Made by a program: the position numbers and the translations under genes. The notes beneath the pieces were generated by a model. The model did no database searches. It was not told where the DNA came from and saw only the letters and a program-made list of their open reading frames with translations. Shown in pieces: positions 7,501-15,089 of a stretch of 64,000 nt of DNA. Position 1 is the first letter of the stretch; every line of letters starts with the position of its first letter. Origin of the DNA: a virus; the IMG/VR virus record IMGVR_UViG_3300023174_000078, positions 57,277-121,276 of that record. One strand, written 5' to 3'.

Positions 7501-7706
7501 ATAACCCGACACTTTTTGTTTCAGTCTATAACCCTCCCGGATTAATTCCCCTAGTTGGGCAGTTGCACTTAAGGTGTGCGATGAACTATAGAGACGAAGT
7601 ATGGACGGCTATGTCGAATAACGCCGCCCATATTAGCAAGCGTTTAGGCCATGCGTCTTATCATACTGATCGCAAGATAGCTGAGGATTTACACCAGTAC
7701 ACATAG
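7497..7706 (+). CDS. Array A member 10 (last of the chain)
   Basis: 69 residues. Only the C-terminal part from MNYRDEVWTAMSNNA resembles the family; the first 28 residues are Pro/Leu-rich, so translation may start internally at ATG 7581. Followed after 30 bp by an unrelated gene. Confidence 0.4.
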   Translation: MNNPTLFVSVYNPPGLIPLVGQLHLRCAMNYRDEVWTAMSNNAAHISKRLGHASYHTDRKIAEDLHQYT

Positions 7707-7736
7707 CTTATGAATTTATGATACAATACTGAAACT

Positions 7737-8087
7737 ATGAGCACAAATAAAGAAATCAAAGTCACACCAAGAGTCTGGAAAGCTATGCGCTACGCTGGAG
7801 ATGGCTATGACACATACGGTAAACAAAGAGATGGTAAAAATTATTGCGATCTCGAGACCGCAGTGACTCTAGAGACTGAATTACAGGCAGCTACAAAGGA
7901 ATTAAAACTTCTGCAAAAGCAGAACGATAAACTACTAAAAGCGCTGCGGGCCTTTACGCGATTCGGCAGCAGTCCCGGAGCAGGTGGCGGCGGAACTTTA
8001 GATTTATACACGCAAGGACAACGTGTAACCGAAAAGAATGTTCGTGACATAGCAAGGAAAGCACTAAAAGCATATGGCCCTAAATGA
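7737..8087 (+). CDS. Hypothetical protein with coiled-coil segment
   Basis: 116 residues. Residues about 42-72 are Leu/Lys/Glu-rich and predict a coiled coil, followed by a Gly-rich linker (SSPGAGGGG) and a basic C-terminal helix. An extended -10-like TGATACAAT sits at 7719-7727, ten bases before the ATG, which suggests a local promoter. Overlaps the GGQ protein by 14 bp. Confidence 0.6.
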   Translation: MSTNKEIKVTPRVWKAMRYAGDGYDTYGKQRDGKNYCDLETAVTLETELQAATKELKLLQKQNDKLLKALRAFTRFGSSPGAGGGGTLDLYTQGQRVTEKNVRDIARKALKAYGPK

Positions 8088-8331
8088 AGAATTCATAAAG
8101 GTAGAAACAGCATATCACACACCTCCTGGAGGTCAGCAGGTTGGTCCAGTTTCCGCAGGGGTTAAAGTGACACATGAGTTCGGTGGTATATCTGTGACAT
8201 GCGATTTAGGTAGGTCACAGAAACAGAATAAAGATATGGCTTTAGGAGCTATTGAATACTTATTAGTAGAAGCAGGATACACAGACGCCGTGTTATTTAA
8301 AAAAGATGAACATAATTCAAAAAGCAGCTGA
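8074..8331 (+). CDS. Peptide-chain-release-factor-like protein (RF-1/ArfB GGQ domain)
   Basis: 85 residues. The segment PPGGQQVGPVSAGVKVTHEF (17-36) and the later CDLGRSQKQNKDMAL match the RF-1 domain signature, in which GGQ is followed by V-N/G, VR/VK-x-TH and RSQ-x-NK-x-A. The GGQ loop (19-21) enters the ribosomal peptidyl-transferase centre and hydrolyses peptidyl-tRNA. Codon-recognition domains of RF1/RF2 are absent, and the basic tail of ArfB is weak or missing. Such a protein could rescue stalled ribosomes or modulate termination during infection. It overlaps both neighbours. Confidence 0.75.
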   Translation: MALNEEFIKVETAYHTPPGGQQVGPVSAGVKVTHEFGGISVTCDLGRSQKQNKDMALGAIEYLLVEAGYTDAVLFKKDEHNSKSS

Positions 8332-8776
8332 CTACGCGTTATTGGCGCATAATGGTCAGAAACGTAAAAATGGTAAGCCGTACTTCACACATGTTGAAGC
8401 TGTAGCGAACCTTGTGAACGATAACTGGTCCAGATTGATTCCGCCCACAGCGCAAGATAACTGGAACGATTATAAAGACCATGTGGTGGCTGCGGCATAT
8501 CTACATGATGTAATCGAAGATTGCGGTGTGACTAAAGATATGCTTATTGCATGCAGCTTCTCTGTGATGACTGTCGAAATTGTCGAAGCATTATCCAAGA
8601 AGCCCGGCGAGAATTACTTTGATTTCATTATGCGCATTCACGATAGTGGTGCGTTCCGTCCAGGTATAGTTGCAGTTAAACTTTGCGATCTAGAACACAA
8701 TATGAGTGACTTGGATAACGGTTCACTCAAGGATAAATACAGGCTAGCGCATTATATACTTAATTATTTTAACTGA
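8306..8776 (+). CDS. HD-domain (p)ppGpp-hydrolase-like protein (MESH1/SpoT-type)
   Basis: 156 residues. Metal-ligand and family motifs are all visible: GKPYFTHVEAVANLV (His 29), AAAYLHDVIEDCGVT (HD at 67-68 with the HDxxED signature of RSH hydrolases) and AVKLCDLEHNMSDL with the downstream Asp. Family members hydrolyse (p)ppGpp or related nucleotides with Mn2+. There is no synthetase, TGS or ACT domain, so it would only remove alarmone and could keep the host out of the stringent response. Substrate is inferred. Confidence 0.75.
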   Translation: MNIIQKAADYALLAHNGQKRKNGKPYFTHVEAVANLVNDNWSRLIPPTAQDNWNDYKDHVVAAAYLHDVIEDCGVTKDMLIACSFSVMTVEIVEALSKKPGENYFDFIMRIHDSGAFRPGIVAVKLCDLEHNMSDLDNGSLKDKYRLAHYILNYFN

Positions 8777-8790
8777 GCAGATCAAAAACA

Positions 8791-9135
8791 ATGACAACCG
8801 CTACTACACCTATGCCAAAGACAAGACAAGAACTGAAAAAATCATCGCATAAATCATTGCGTGCGATGTATAAAACTGTGTTGAGAGAATTAGTTCTTAA
8901 AAAGAATTACAGTATCTTTGACGCTGCCTTTAAGTTTGACATGGATGAGATTACCGCTATCGGTATTTTGTTTGATAAAAAACCAACGCAGGCACAAATC
9001 GATTACGCGTTGGAGATTTATAATAAAGGATTGTCTATGACTGTCGCTTGTGTGGCCGCGAGCGTTCCATTCAAGATATTTAAGAAAGCGCACGGCACAG
9101 CCCCCCGGAACGAATACAAACCCAAGCGGTGGTAA
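8791..9135 (+). CDS. Probable HTH DNA-binding small protein
   Basis: 114 residues, strongly basic. The C-terminal region QIDYALEIYNKGLSMTVACV... through FKIFKKA resembles a resolvase-type helix-turn-helix (growing-chain-of-helix pattern 'A-x-x-Y-x-x-G-x-S-x-x-x-A-A'). A similar helical pair lies earlier (KKNYSIFDAAFKFDMDE). No catalytic domain. Likely a small regulator or nucleoid-type protein. Confidence 0.5.
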   Translation: MTTATTPMPKTRQELKKSSHKSLRAMYKTVLRELVLKKNYSIFDAAFKFDMDEITAIGILFDKKPTQAQIDYALEIYNKGLSMTVACVAASVPFKIFKKAHGTAPRNEYKPKRW

Positions 9136-9137
9136 TT

Positions 9138-9536
9138 ATGACTCCAAATCGATTTAATGAGATTGTAGTAAATCGCGCCAAAGAGCGTGTGAAAGCTAAA
9201 GTAGCTAAATTTGAAGCTACTATTGCCAAAGCATTTAAGGATTTACATCCTTGCCTGGCGACAAGTAATTATTATAATAGATGGTCCTCAGGACCACAGA
9301 CGAAGCATGCTGTAGCTGTTATGCGCCTTCTATGTGGCGTGAAAGAAGAAAAGAATAAACCCGTTGGGTATCCCGAGGCCTTATGGCGGGACGAAGAAAA
9401 AGCAGTTGAAGAAGAATTGCTTGCTACTATGGATGAAATGGCTAAGGCTTTATTAGCCCCGCAAGATGACGAACCCTCCCCCATTGCAAAATATGACCCC
9501 ACTCCAGACGACTCCTTTATCCCCAGTGGCGTCTAA
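9138..9536 (+). CDS. Hypothetical phage protein
   Basis: 132 residues from ATG 9138; a GTG at 9129 would add three residues but lies within the previous gene. N-terminal half is helical and Lys/Ala-rich, the C-terminus is acidic and Pro-rich. The end overlaps the next gene. No family recognised. Confidence 0.6.
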   Translation: MTPNRFNEIVVNRAKERVKAKVAKFEATIAKAFKDLHPCLATSNYYNRWSSGPQTKHAVAVMRLLCGVKEEKNKPVGYPEALWRDEEKAVEEELLATMDEMAKALLAPQDDEPSPIAKYDPTPDDSFIPSGV

Positions 9537-9792
9537 CGAGAAATTTATCAGCTGTGATTGCCATAGCGAATTTATACGGTTGAATTACGACAAAGAAATC
9601 GAATGCTTTGATGTATCCATTTGGACTTTACAGGCAAGTAGTAAACCACACTGGCGCACAAAGCTTCGTTGGTTATGGCGTATTCTGACCAATGACTCAC
9701 CGTATGGTGATCAGGTTATTATTAATGAAGATAAGGCCAAAGAACTGGCTGATTATATACTAGAAAAGTTAGCGAGCAAAAGCGGGGCTTAA
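9493..9792 (+). CDS. Conserved phage protein with CDC motif
   Basis: 99 residues from ATG 9493 (ATG 9466 would add nine). Pattern: FISCDCHSEFIRLNYD, then FDVSIWTL, then LRWLWRILTNDSPYGDQVII and a C-terminal helix KAKELADYIL. This layout (Cys-x-Cys near the start, then a Trp/Arg helix and DxV/I strand) is one I know from small conserved phage proteins without assigned function. Confidence 0.65.
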   Translation: MTPLQTTPLSPVASNEKFISCDCHSEFIRLNYDKEIECFDVSIWTLQASSKPHWRTKLRWLWRILTNDSPYGDQVIINEDKAKELADYILEKLASKSGA

Positions 9793-9825
9793 CGCCCTAG
9801 TAGTACTAGTGCCAAATTCACAGCG

Positions 9826-10335
9826 ATGAAAACAACTGAAGAAATTCAAATTTTGGAATGCCGCACGTGTAAGCATAAGCCTATATTCGTACCTTTGCCT
9901 GCTGCGGAATTTCCTATTTCGTTTGTTTCGTTATGTGGGTGCAATTATGGTTCTCTGCATCATGGTATTCATTCTACGATGCGTGTTAATGCTGATATTA
10001 TAAAGAATAATTCCGTAATACGTAAAGCCTCTTTAACAGCCGCAATCAAAAAGTGGAATCGGCGCGTTGCGACGTATATCAAATCCAAACAAACACGATA
10101 TGACCCTGATTATGTGACCTGTCGTTACTGCAAACGAGACGGTTTGCTGCGCGGTCGTCGTCCTTACATTTCTAGATGGAAACCTTCTTCTAAATTTTTG
10201 TTATACGAAAAAGTTGAACAACCGCCTTCACCTGCTGGATCTTCCAACTGGCCAACGTTTCAGACACACAAATTCAAGATACACAGTTGTTTGTCACGAA
10301 AGAACATCGTATCAGAGAAAATTATAACAGACTAA
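9826..10335 (+). CDS. Zinc-ribbon protein, weakly Lar-like
   Basis: 169 residues with several Cys pairs (CRTC at about 12, CGC, CRYCKRDG) consistent with two small zinc-binding knuckles. The stretch AAIKKWNRRV resembles the A-x-x-x-WNRR ending of Lar-type restriction-alleviation proteins, but it is longer and the rest is not a clear match. Role therefore uncertain; a restriction-alleviation or nucleic-acid-binding function is only suggested. Confidence 0.45.
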   Translation: MKTTEEIQILECRTCKHKPIFVPLPAAEFPISFVSLCGCNYGSLHHGIHSTMRVNADIIKNNSVIRKASLTAAIKKWNRRVATYIKSKQTRYDPDYVTCRYCKRDGLLRGRRPYISRWKPSSKFLLYEKVEQPPSPAGSSNWPTFQTHKFKIHSCLSRKNIVSEKIITD

Positions 10336-10339
10336 AGTT

Positions 10340-10759
10340 ATGGCTAGAGATAAAACTGATGAAATTCTATGCGTTCTTTTCGATGAAGAATACATAAAGC
10401 GAGCTGCTGAATTCTTTGAATACACTTTACGTGGTTTAGGCAAGGACGATGAGTTTAGAATCGATATACTGTACAGTTACTCGTATGTAACCGAATCAGT
10501 TTATTACGTGGTCTCAGTACCCGGGCTATGTTTACCTGAAAACATCGCGGTCATATTGGATAAGCGATTTGACACCAAGTTGGAGGCTGTGAGGAATCTC
10601 GCACTGTGTGCTTGTATGTTCGCACAGCAACACGCTGAGAAGGAGCTAGCAACTCCTCCAGATGAGCAGGGCTGGATGTCAGAGTCAATGGCCTACTGGC
10701 ATAGGCTAAGAGAGGAAGTTAGCACGTACAAAAATCAATATTTATCCGATTTGACATGA
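10340..10759 (+). CDS. Hypothetical acidic protein
   Basis: 139 residues, mixed alpha/beta, no membrane segment. It overlaps the next gene by 4 bp (ATGA). No family recognised. Confidence 0.6.
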   Translation: MARDKTDEILCVLFDEEYIKRAAEFFEYTLRGLGKDDEFRIDILYSYSYVTESVYYVVSVPGLCLPENIAVILDKRFDTKLEAVRNLALCACMFAQQHAEKELATPPDEQGWMSESMAYWHRLREEVSTYKNQYLSDLT

Positions 10760-11010
10760 CAAAAAACACACGAATAGTTTTTGGCGACGATCTGGCGACT
10801 GATCAAAAAAACAGGTTGCGGTATATTAAAGATACTTTAGATAAAGGTAAAGTCGTCCGCTTTACCAATAATATTAATGGCATCACCAAAGATGTTAATA
10901 TCTGGAATTCTGATATCGAGGGAGATTTAACAGCTTTTAGGCATACAGGGCGTTCGCCTTATGTATGTTGGCGGGCAGAACAATACGATGTATCCGAACT
11001 AGATGAGTGA
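10756..11010 (+). CDS. Small hypothetical protein
   Basis: 84 residues, predicted mostly beta (VVRFTNNINGITKDVNIW). Its stop codon is embedded in the start of the next gene (ATGAGTGA), so the three genes from 10340 are probably translationally coupled. No known family. Confidence 0.55.
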   Translation: MTKNTRIVFGDDLATDQKNRLRYIKDTLDKGKVVRFTNNINGITKDVNIWNSDIEGDLTAFRHTGRSPYVCWRAEQYDVSELDE

Positions 11011-11485
11011 ACAATCCAATAACCAAGCTCCGCAACCTACTCGGCCCGATGGCTGGGTAGGTTGGTCGAAACACGCACTCGAAAATGAACTTCGGGCGCG
11101 TATGGCTCACTTTTATGGGCAGACGGATGGAACCATGAAATTTCCATCTTCTGCCGAAGGTGATCTATTAAAAATGGTGCATCGTCTTCTCGCGCAGAGT
11201 AATGATGCTCCTATTAAAGAAATAAAAGAAACAGATCCTTTTTATTATGTACTAAATCCCGATAAGGTAGTAACCAACCCAACTTGTGGTTGTCGTGAAT
11301 GTAATCCTAATGCCTGGTGGATGGTTGTGTGCTCTATATGTGGTAACAAACGATGTCCGCATGGTACGAGTCACGAATTCAAATGTACAAATAGCAATGA
11401 GCCGGGGCAACCAGGTAGTGTCTTTTCCCAAAAATTCTATCCGAATATTAAAGGCTCGACTGACAACGAAACACCAACAAAATAG
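11003..11485 (+). CDS. Conserved phage Cys-rich protein (GNKRCPH-type)
   Basis: 160 residues. The C-terminal part has CGCRECNP, then VVCSICGNKRCPHGTSHEF, then CTNSNEPGQPGS, a highly characteristic arrangement that I know from small conserved phage proteins of unknown role; two zinc sites are likely. The N-terminal part (RPDGWVGWSKHALENELRAR) is a short helical region. Confidence 0.7.
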   Translation: MSEQSNNQAPQPTRPDGWVGWSKHALENELRARMAHFYGQTDGTMKFPSSAEGDLLKMVHRLLAQSNDAPIKEIKETDPFYYVLNPDKVVTNPTCGCRECNPNAWWMVVCSICGNKRCPHGTSHEFKCTNSNEPGQPGSVFSQKFYPNIKGSTDNETPTK

Positions 11486-11496
11486 AAATTTACAAT

Positions 11497-12081
11497 ATGG
11501 GTCTTTACGATGATGTCTCTGTACCGATTGAGTTATTAAAAGCACAGGAAGATGAGCGCATAAAGAAATATGCGGCGCTACTAACTGGTGTGAATGTAGA
11601 TTTTCAAACCAAAAGCCTAGACTGCTGCATGCAGGAGTATGTGCTTAAAAAAATTGAAGATAAGTATGTGCTGCATAAAGAAAATGTTGAACGTGAGTGC
11701 GTAGAGTCTCCCGATTCTAAGTCTATATTTAAGTTCCATTTCGTAGAGAAATCCAGAACCACTACCCCGGAGTTAATTACCGCCACGCTGTCAATGTGTG
11801 ATTACTACAATAGCGATACCTTAGATATTTTTATAGATTTGAAAATGGAATTGGTTGCTGGTGTGGTCACGAGCATCGTCTGTGCGCTGTATGAAGAACG
11901 CGATCCAGCACCACGACTTCAAAGGAATAAGGAGATGGTGCAGAAAATGAAAGAGAGCGCTATCTATTACAAAAGCTTTCGGGGTAGAGCTGCGATTGTT
12001 TTAAGACGCGCGTTGTTCGCTATTCACAAAAAGATAGATAAATGCAACGGTTGGTTACAAAGATTGGCTTTTAAATTATGA
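11497..12081 (+). CDS. Hypothetical phage protein (MGLYDDV / FQTKSLDC type)
   Basis: 194 residues. The N-terminal MGLYDDVSVPIELL and the internal FQTKSLDCCMQEY match a pattern common in small phage proteins of unknown role. The C-terminus is basic and helical. The 3' end overlaps the next gene by 4 bp. Confidence 0.6.
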   Translation: MGLYDDVSVPIELLKAQEDERIKKYAALLTGVNVDFQTKSLDCCMQEYVLKKIEDKYVLHKENVERECVESPDSKSIFKFHFVEKSRTTTPELITATLSMCDYYNSDTLDIFIDLKMELVAGVVTSIVCALYEERDPAPRLQRNKEMVQKMKESAIYYKSFRGRAAIVLRRALFAIHKKIDKCNGWLQRLAFKL

Positions 12082-12464
12082 ATATCATTTTTTTAGATGA
12101 TGACTTAAATCGTTGGAAGAGTTTTCGTTCCAAGGTGCCGCAGGCTGTACATGTAGAGACAGCTGCGGCGTGCATTAAACTTATCAAAGACACACCTGTC
12201 ATTGATTGGTTATTTCTAGATCATGATTTAGGCGGTGAAGCTTATGTGAAATCTTATCGCGAAGATTGTGGTATGGAAGTTGTGCGTTATTTGTGTGCGG
12301 AAAATCGCAACCAAACTATACATAATATTGTTGTACATTCGCATAACGCCCCAGCCGCGCAGGAGATGTTTAATAAGTTACAAGATGCTGGCTATAAAAC
12401 GCAGCTATTGCCGTTTTATAGTTTAGTTGACGCAATATCTGTAAATCTTGATGCTACGACTTGA
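12078..12464 (+). CDS. Cyclic-phosphate-processing receiver (cREC) domain protein
   Basis: 128 residues. Starts IIFLDDDLNRWKSF (acidic triad of a receiver fold), then DWLFLDHDLGG with an Asp in the phospho-acceptor position, GMEVVRYL, and HNIVVHSHNAPAA, a His-containing motif typical of the cREC family rather than of true response regulators. The family is thought to act on cyclic phosphate ends or nucleotides in RNA-repair and conflict contexts; that role is predicted from family context, not shown here. No output domain or partner kinase is adjacent. Confidence 0.7.
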   Translation: MNIIFLDDDLNRWKSFRSKVPQAVHVETAAACIKLIKDTPVIDWLFLDHDLGGEAYVKSYREDCGMEVVRYLCAENRNQTIHNIVVHSHNAPAAQEMFNKLQDAGYKTQLLPFYSLVDAISVNLDATT

Positions 12465-12466
12465 GC

Positions 12467-13126
12467 ATGTTTGGGTCACCTTCATGTTACATCAAAAGTG
12501 CTAAACTTACTGCCTATCTATTAAATAAATTTAATATTACTAAAAGTGAAAACAATCAAGATATAGTTCTTCTGTCTTTATTCGCTAGCGTAAAATCCTT
12601 CAAACTTAACATGTTCTCTCGTTCCTTTACGGCCAAAGAAGTCGCCACAATGATCCTGAATGAAAATGATCCAAAAACAATGGATTATTTTTTTATGAAA
12701 TTACTAGATGTTCAATTAGAGAACACGCAGATTAATTATAGTGGTACTTTGACTGGTACTGTACGAAGTGCAAAGTCTAGAATTACTGAAGCTTTTGGTG
12801 TATTGAGTCGCATACGTAACTTTGCCCGTGGGCAAATCTATTTTGTTATGGATATTCATGAGCATCAGATTTTTCCAAAGTCTAGATCTTTCAGAATTTG
12901 CAGTCGCAGACTAATGCCAAGTAAGGTAATTAATCCTAATGCAGGGCAGAAGAAACAAATTACTTATGGTTCTGGTTATGTCTCGACTTACCTGGAGCCT
13001 AATGAGATTTTGATGTCGAAGCATCTCGTGCTTTACTGTCGAAATGCTTGGGAGCGTAAAGGAGAAGTTAAACCTTCGCGGGCAAACCAGGCTAAGCCTG
13101 TGGTAAATGTTGACGCAACAGCATAG
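12467..13126 (+). CDS. Hypothetical protein
   Basis: 220 residues from ATG 12467 (a TTG six bases upstream is less likely). Basic, mixed alpha/beta, with a region RSAKSRITEAFGVLSRIRNFARGQ that could bind nucleic acid. No family recognised. Followed by a 24-bp gap that contains the shared GTGTTATATAAT motif. Confidence 0.6.
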   Translation: MFGSPSCYIKSAKLTAYLLNKFNITKSENNQDIVLLSLFASVKSFKLNMFSRSFTAKEVATMILNENDPKTMDYFFMKLLDVQLENTQINYSGTLTGTVRSAKSRITEAFGVLSRIRNFARGQIYFVMDIHEHQIFPKSRSFRICSRRLMPSKVINPNAGQKKQITYGSGYVSTYLEPNEILMSKHLVLYCRNAWERKGEVKPSRANQAKPVVNVDATA

Positions 13127-13133
13127 GTACTTA

Positions 13134-13150
13134 GTGTTATATAATCATGT
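13134..13150 (+). promoter_or_regulatory. Shared TATATAAT motif, copy 1
   Basis: GTGTTATATAATCATGT fills the short gap between two genes and matches copies at 38532, 42472 and 50841. It resembles a -10 element with upstream TG, but lies directly against the ATG at 13151, so a transcript started here would be nearly leaderless unless it serves another purpose. Confidence 0.45.
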
Positions 13151-13417
13151 ATGGGTAAGTATATCAATCATACTCAAAATGGGCCGCTTCAGCAGAAACA
13201 CAAAGCGGCAGAATTGAATAAGGCAGGTGCAGAACTTCTGTTAGACACGCCTACAACGTGGGAAGAAGGACTGATCTGCGTGGTGAGTAATGGTATATTC
13301 GAAGCGGCGGCGTATGTCCAGGATGCCCGGGATCTCGAAGATTTCTCTGAGTTCGTGTGGGACACCAGGCCGCGTGTATGGCTCAAATGGGATAGGGCTA
13401 AAGAGTTCGCTAAATGA
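13151..13417 (+). CDS. Conserved small phage protein (MGKYI type)
   Basis: 88 residues. MGKYINHTQNGPLQQKHKA at the start, then LICVVSNGIFEAAAYVQDARDLEDF and TRPRVWLKWDRAKE, is a pattern widespread in phage genomes with no assigned role. It overlaps the next gene by 4 bp. Start at 13151 because the ATG at 13147 closes after three codons. Confidence 0.7.
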   Translation: MGKYINHTQNGPLQQKHKAAELNKAGAELLLDTPTTWEEGLICVVSNGIFEAAAYVQDARDLEDFSEFVWDTRPRVWLKWDRAKEFAK

Positions 13418-13989
13418 ACATCTTCGCAATTTACAGATGCCCGGTCACGTCGGCCCGGCATCTTGTAGATTCCCATGTCGTGAAAATGGTATTGGAATCT
13501 GCGCAGATGCTAGCTAATTGCTTTACGCCAGAACAACTTGCTGGTGCTGACTGTCCCAGAACGAAGGCAGGCACAGTACGCAAATATTCATATTACAATC
13601 ATCCATGTAGTAAATGGGTGCGCGTGTCGCAAGAGAATATGCGCTGGTTATGTCGACATGCGCTGGCTATGGACGTTGAAAGAATTCAACGCTCAACAAT
13701 CAGAATACAAGAACAACGACAATTAAGAGACCGTGGCTTACCGTATAGTGAAGCGATAGCGAACAGCACACCTGTTCCGCATCACAGCATTTCTTTTATT
13801 AATTGGGTAGTCGCTAATTTTCCGCGCAGTCTAATACCTGAAGGACCTTTGACAGAATTTGCACAGGCTATGCCAGATGAATTCAAATGTGCAGATTCTG
13901 TTCAAGCCTACCGCAACCTTTATACGATAGGTAAAAAACATTTACATATATGGACGCGCAACAAACCTGACTGGATTAACCTATGCTAG
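13414..13989 (+). CDS. Pyrimidine-dimer glycosylase (Pyr_excise)-like protein
   Basis: 191 residues. The N-terminus MNIFAIYRCPVTSARHLVDSHVVKMVLESAQML and the later HPCSKWVR, MRWLCRHALAMD and FAQAMPDEFK...AYRNLY motifs fit the phage family annotated as pyrimidine-dimer DNA glycosylase-like. In T4 DenV the N-terminal Thr is the nucleophile; here residue 2 is Asn, so activity is doubtful and the annotation is by family pattern only. Possibly DNA repair or another DNA-associated role. Confidence 0.55.
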   Translation: MNIFAIYRCPVTSARHLVDSHVVKMVLESAQMLANCFTPEQLAGADCPRTKAGTVRKYSYYNHPCSKWVRVSQENMRWLCRHALAMDVERIQRSTIRIQEQRQLRDRGLPYSEAIANSTPVPHHSISFINWVVANFPRSLIPEGPLTEFAQAMPDEFKCADSVQAYRNLYTIGKKHLHIWTRNKPDWINLC

Positions 13990-14028
13990 ACCTTAATGAT
14001 AGTTCACCCCTACTGCCCCGGCGTTTAA

Positions 14029-14241
14029 ATGAAACGATCACTTAATAATTCTGTCTGGCATTCTGTCCGTAATTCTGTCAATGAGTCTGTCCGTAATTCT
14101 GTCAGAAATTCTGCCCTGTATTCTGTCTGGGATTCTGTCTATAATTCTGTCTGGGATTCTGTCCGTAATTCTGTCAGTGGTTCTGTCTATAATTCTGTGT
14201 GGCATTCTGTCAGTAATAAAATAAATGAAACGATCACTTAA
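14029..14241 (+). CDS. Array B member 1
   Basis: 70 residues, 14 tetrapeptide units, the first member and the only one preceded by non-array DNA. Contains one unit with Val changed to Ala (RNSA) and an LYSV unit, so it is slightly more diverged than later copies. Confidence 0.7.
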   Translation: MKRSLNNSVWHSVRNSVNESVRNSVRNSALYSVWDSVYNSVWDSVRNSVSGSVYNSVWHSVSNKINETIT

Positions 14242-14436
14242 TAATTCTGTCTGGCATTCTGTCCGTGATTCTGTCAGTGATTCTGTCTATAATTCTGTCT
14301 GGGATTCTGTCCGTAATTCTGTCAGTGGTTCTGTCTATAATTCTGTGTGGCATTCTGTCAGTAATAAAATAAATGAAACGATCACTTAATAATTCTGTCT
14401 GGCATTCTGTCCGTGATTCTGTCAGTGATTCTGTCT
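14131..14436 (+). repeat. 148-bp perfect tandem duplication inside array B
   Basis: Bases 14131-14288 are identical to 14279-14436 (offset 148). The duplicated unit contains one whole junction, so the duplication created an additional complete ORF (member 2 or 3) instead of only lengthening one. Confidence 0.85.
14225..14389 (+). CDS. Array B member 2
   Basis: 54 residues, 10 units; the shortest intact member. Its DNA is a near-exact tandem copy of the end of member 1, produced by a 148-bp duplication. Confidence 0.65.
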   Translation: MKRSLNNSVWHSVRDSVSDSVYNSVWDSVRNSVSGSVYNSVWHSVSNKINETIT

Positions 14437-14561
14437 GGGATTCTGTCTATAATTCTGTCTGGAATTCTGTCAGTGGTTCTGTCAGGGATTCTGTCTATAA
14501 TCCTGTCAATGAGTCTGTCAGAGATTCTGTCAGTAATAAAATAAATGAAACAAGCACTTAA
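14373..14561 (+). CDS. Array B member 3
   Basis: 62 residues, 12 units, including one with Pro in place of Ser (YNPV). Ends NETST rather than NETIT because of one base change in the junction (ATC to AGC), which also gives member 4 the start MKQAL. Confidence 0.7.
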   Translation: MKRSLNNSVWHSVRDSVSDSVWDSVYNSVWNSVSGSVRDSVYNPVNESVRDSVSNKINETST

Positions 14562-14733
14562 TAATTCTGTCCATAGTTTTGTCAGTGATTCTGTCTTTAG
14601 TTCTGTCCGTAATTCTGTCAGAGATTTTGTCAGTAATTCTGTCCGGTATTCTGTCAGTGATTCTGTCTGGGATTCTGTCTTTAATTCTGTCAATAATTCT
14701 GTCAGTAATAAAATAAATGAAACGATCACTTAG
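14545..14733 (+). CDS. Array B member 4
   Basis: 62 residues, 12 units, starting MKQALNNSV. Richer in Phe at unit starts and in the variant HSFV/RDFV, where the Ser position is replaced by Phe. Confidence 0.7.
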   Translation: MKQALNNSVHSFVSDSVFSSVRNSVRDFVSNSVRYSVSDSVWDSVFNSVNNSVSNKINETIT

Positions 14734-14905
14734 TAGTTCTGTCCGTAGTTTTGTCAGTAATTCTGTCAGTAATTCTGTCAGTGGTTCTGTCTGGGATTCT
14801 GTCTGGCATTCTGTCCGGTATTCTGTCAGTGATTCTGTCTGGGATTCTGTCTTTAATTCTGTCAATGAGTCTGTCCGTAATAAAATAAATGAAACAATCA
14901 CTTAA
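14717..14905 (+). CDS. Array B member 5
   Basis: 62 residues, 12 units, starting MKRSLSSSV. Shares its last third with member 4. Same length as members 3 and 4, so these three are probably a triplication. Confidence 0.7.
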   Translation: MKRSLSSSVRSFVSNSVSNSVSGSVWDSVWHSVRYSVSDSVWDSVFNSVNESVRNKINETIT

Positions 14906-15089
14906 TAATTCTGTCAGTGGTTCTGTCTGGGATTCTGTCAGTAATTCTGTCAGTAATTCTGTCAATAATTCTGTCAGTGATTCTGTCAGTGGTTCTGTCT
15001 GGGATTCTGTCGGTGATTCTATCTGGGATTCTGTCTATGATTCTGTCCGTAATTCTGTCAGTAATAAAATAAATGAAACAATTACTTAA
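14889..15089 (+). CDS. Array B member 6
   Basis: 66 residues, 13 units. The first 123 bp, and 33 bp upstream, are identical to the start of member 10. One unit has Ile for Val (GDSI). Confidence 0.7.
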   Translation: MKQSLNNSVSGSVWDSVSNSVSNSVNNSVSDSVSGSVWDSVGDSIWDSVYDSVRNSVSNKINETIT

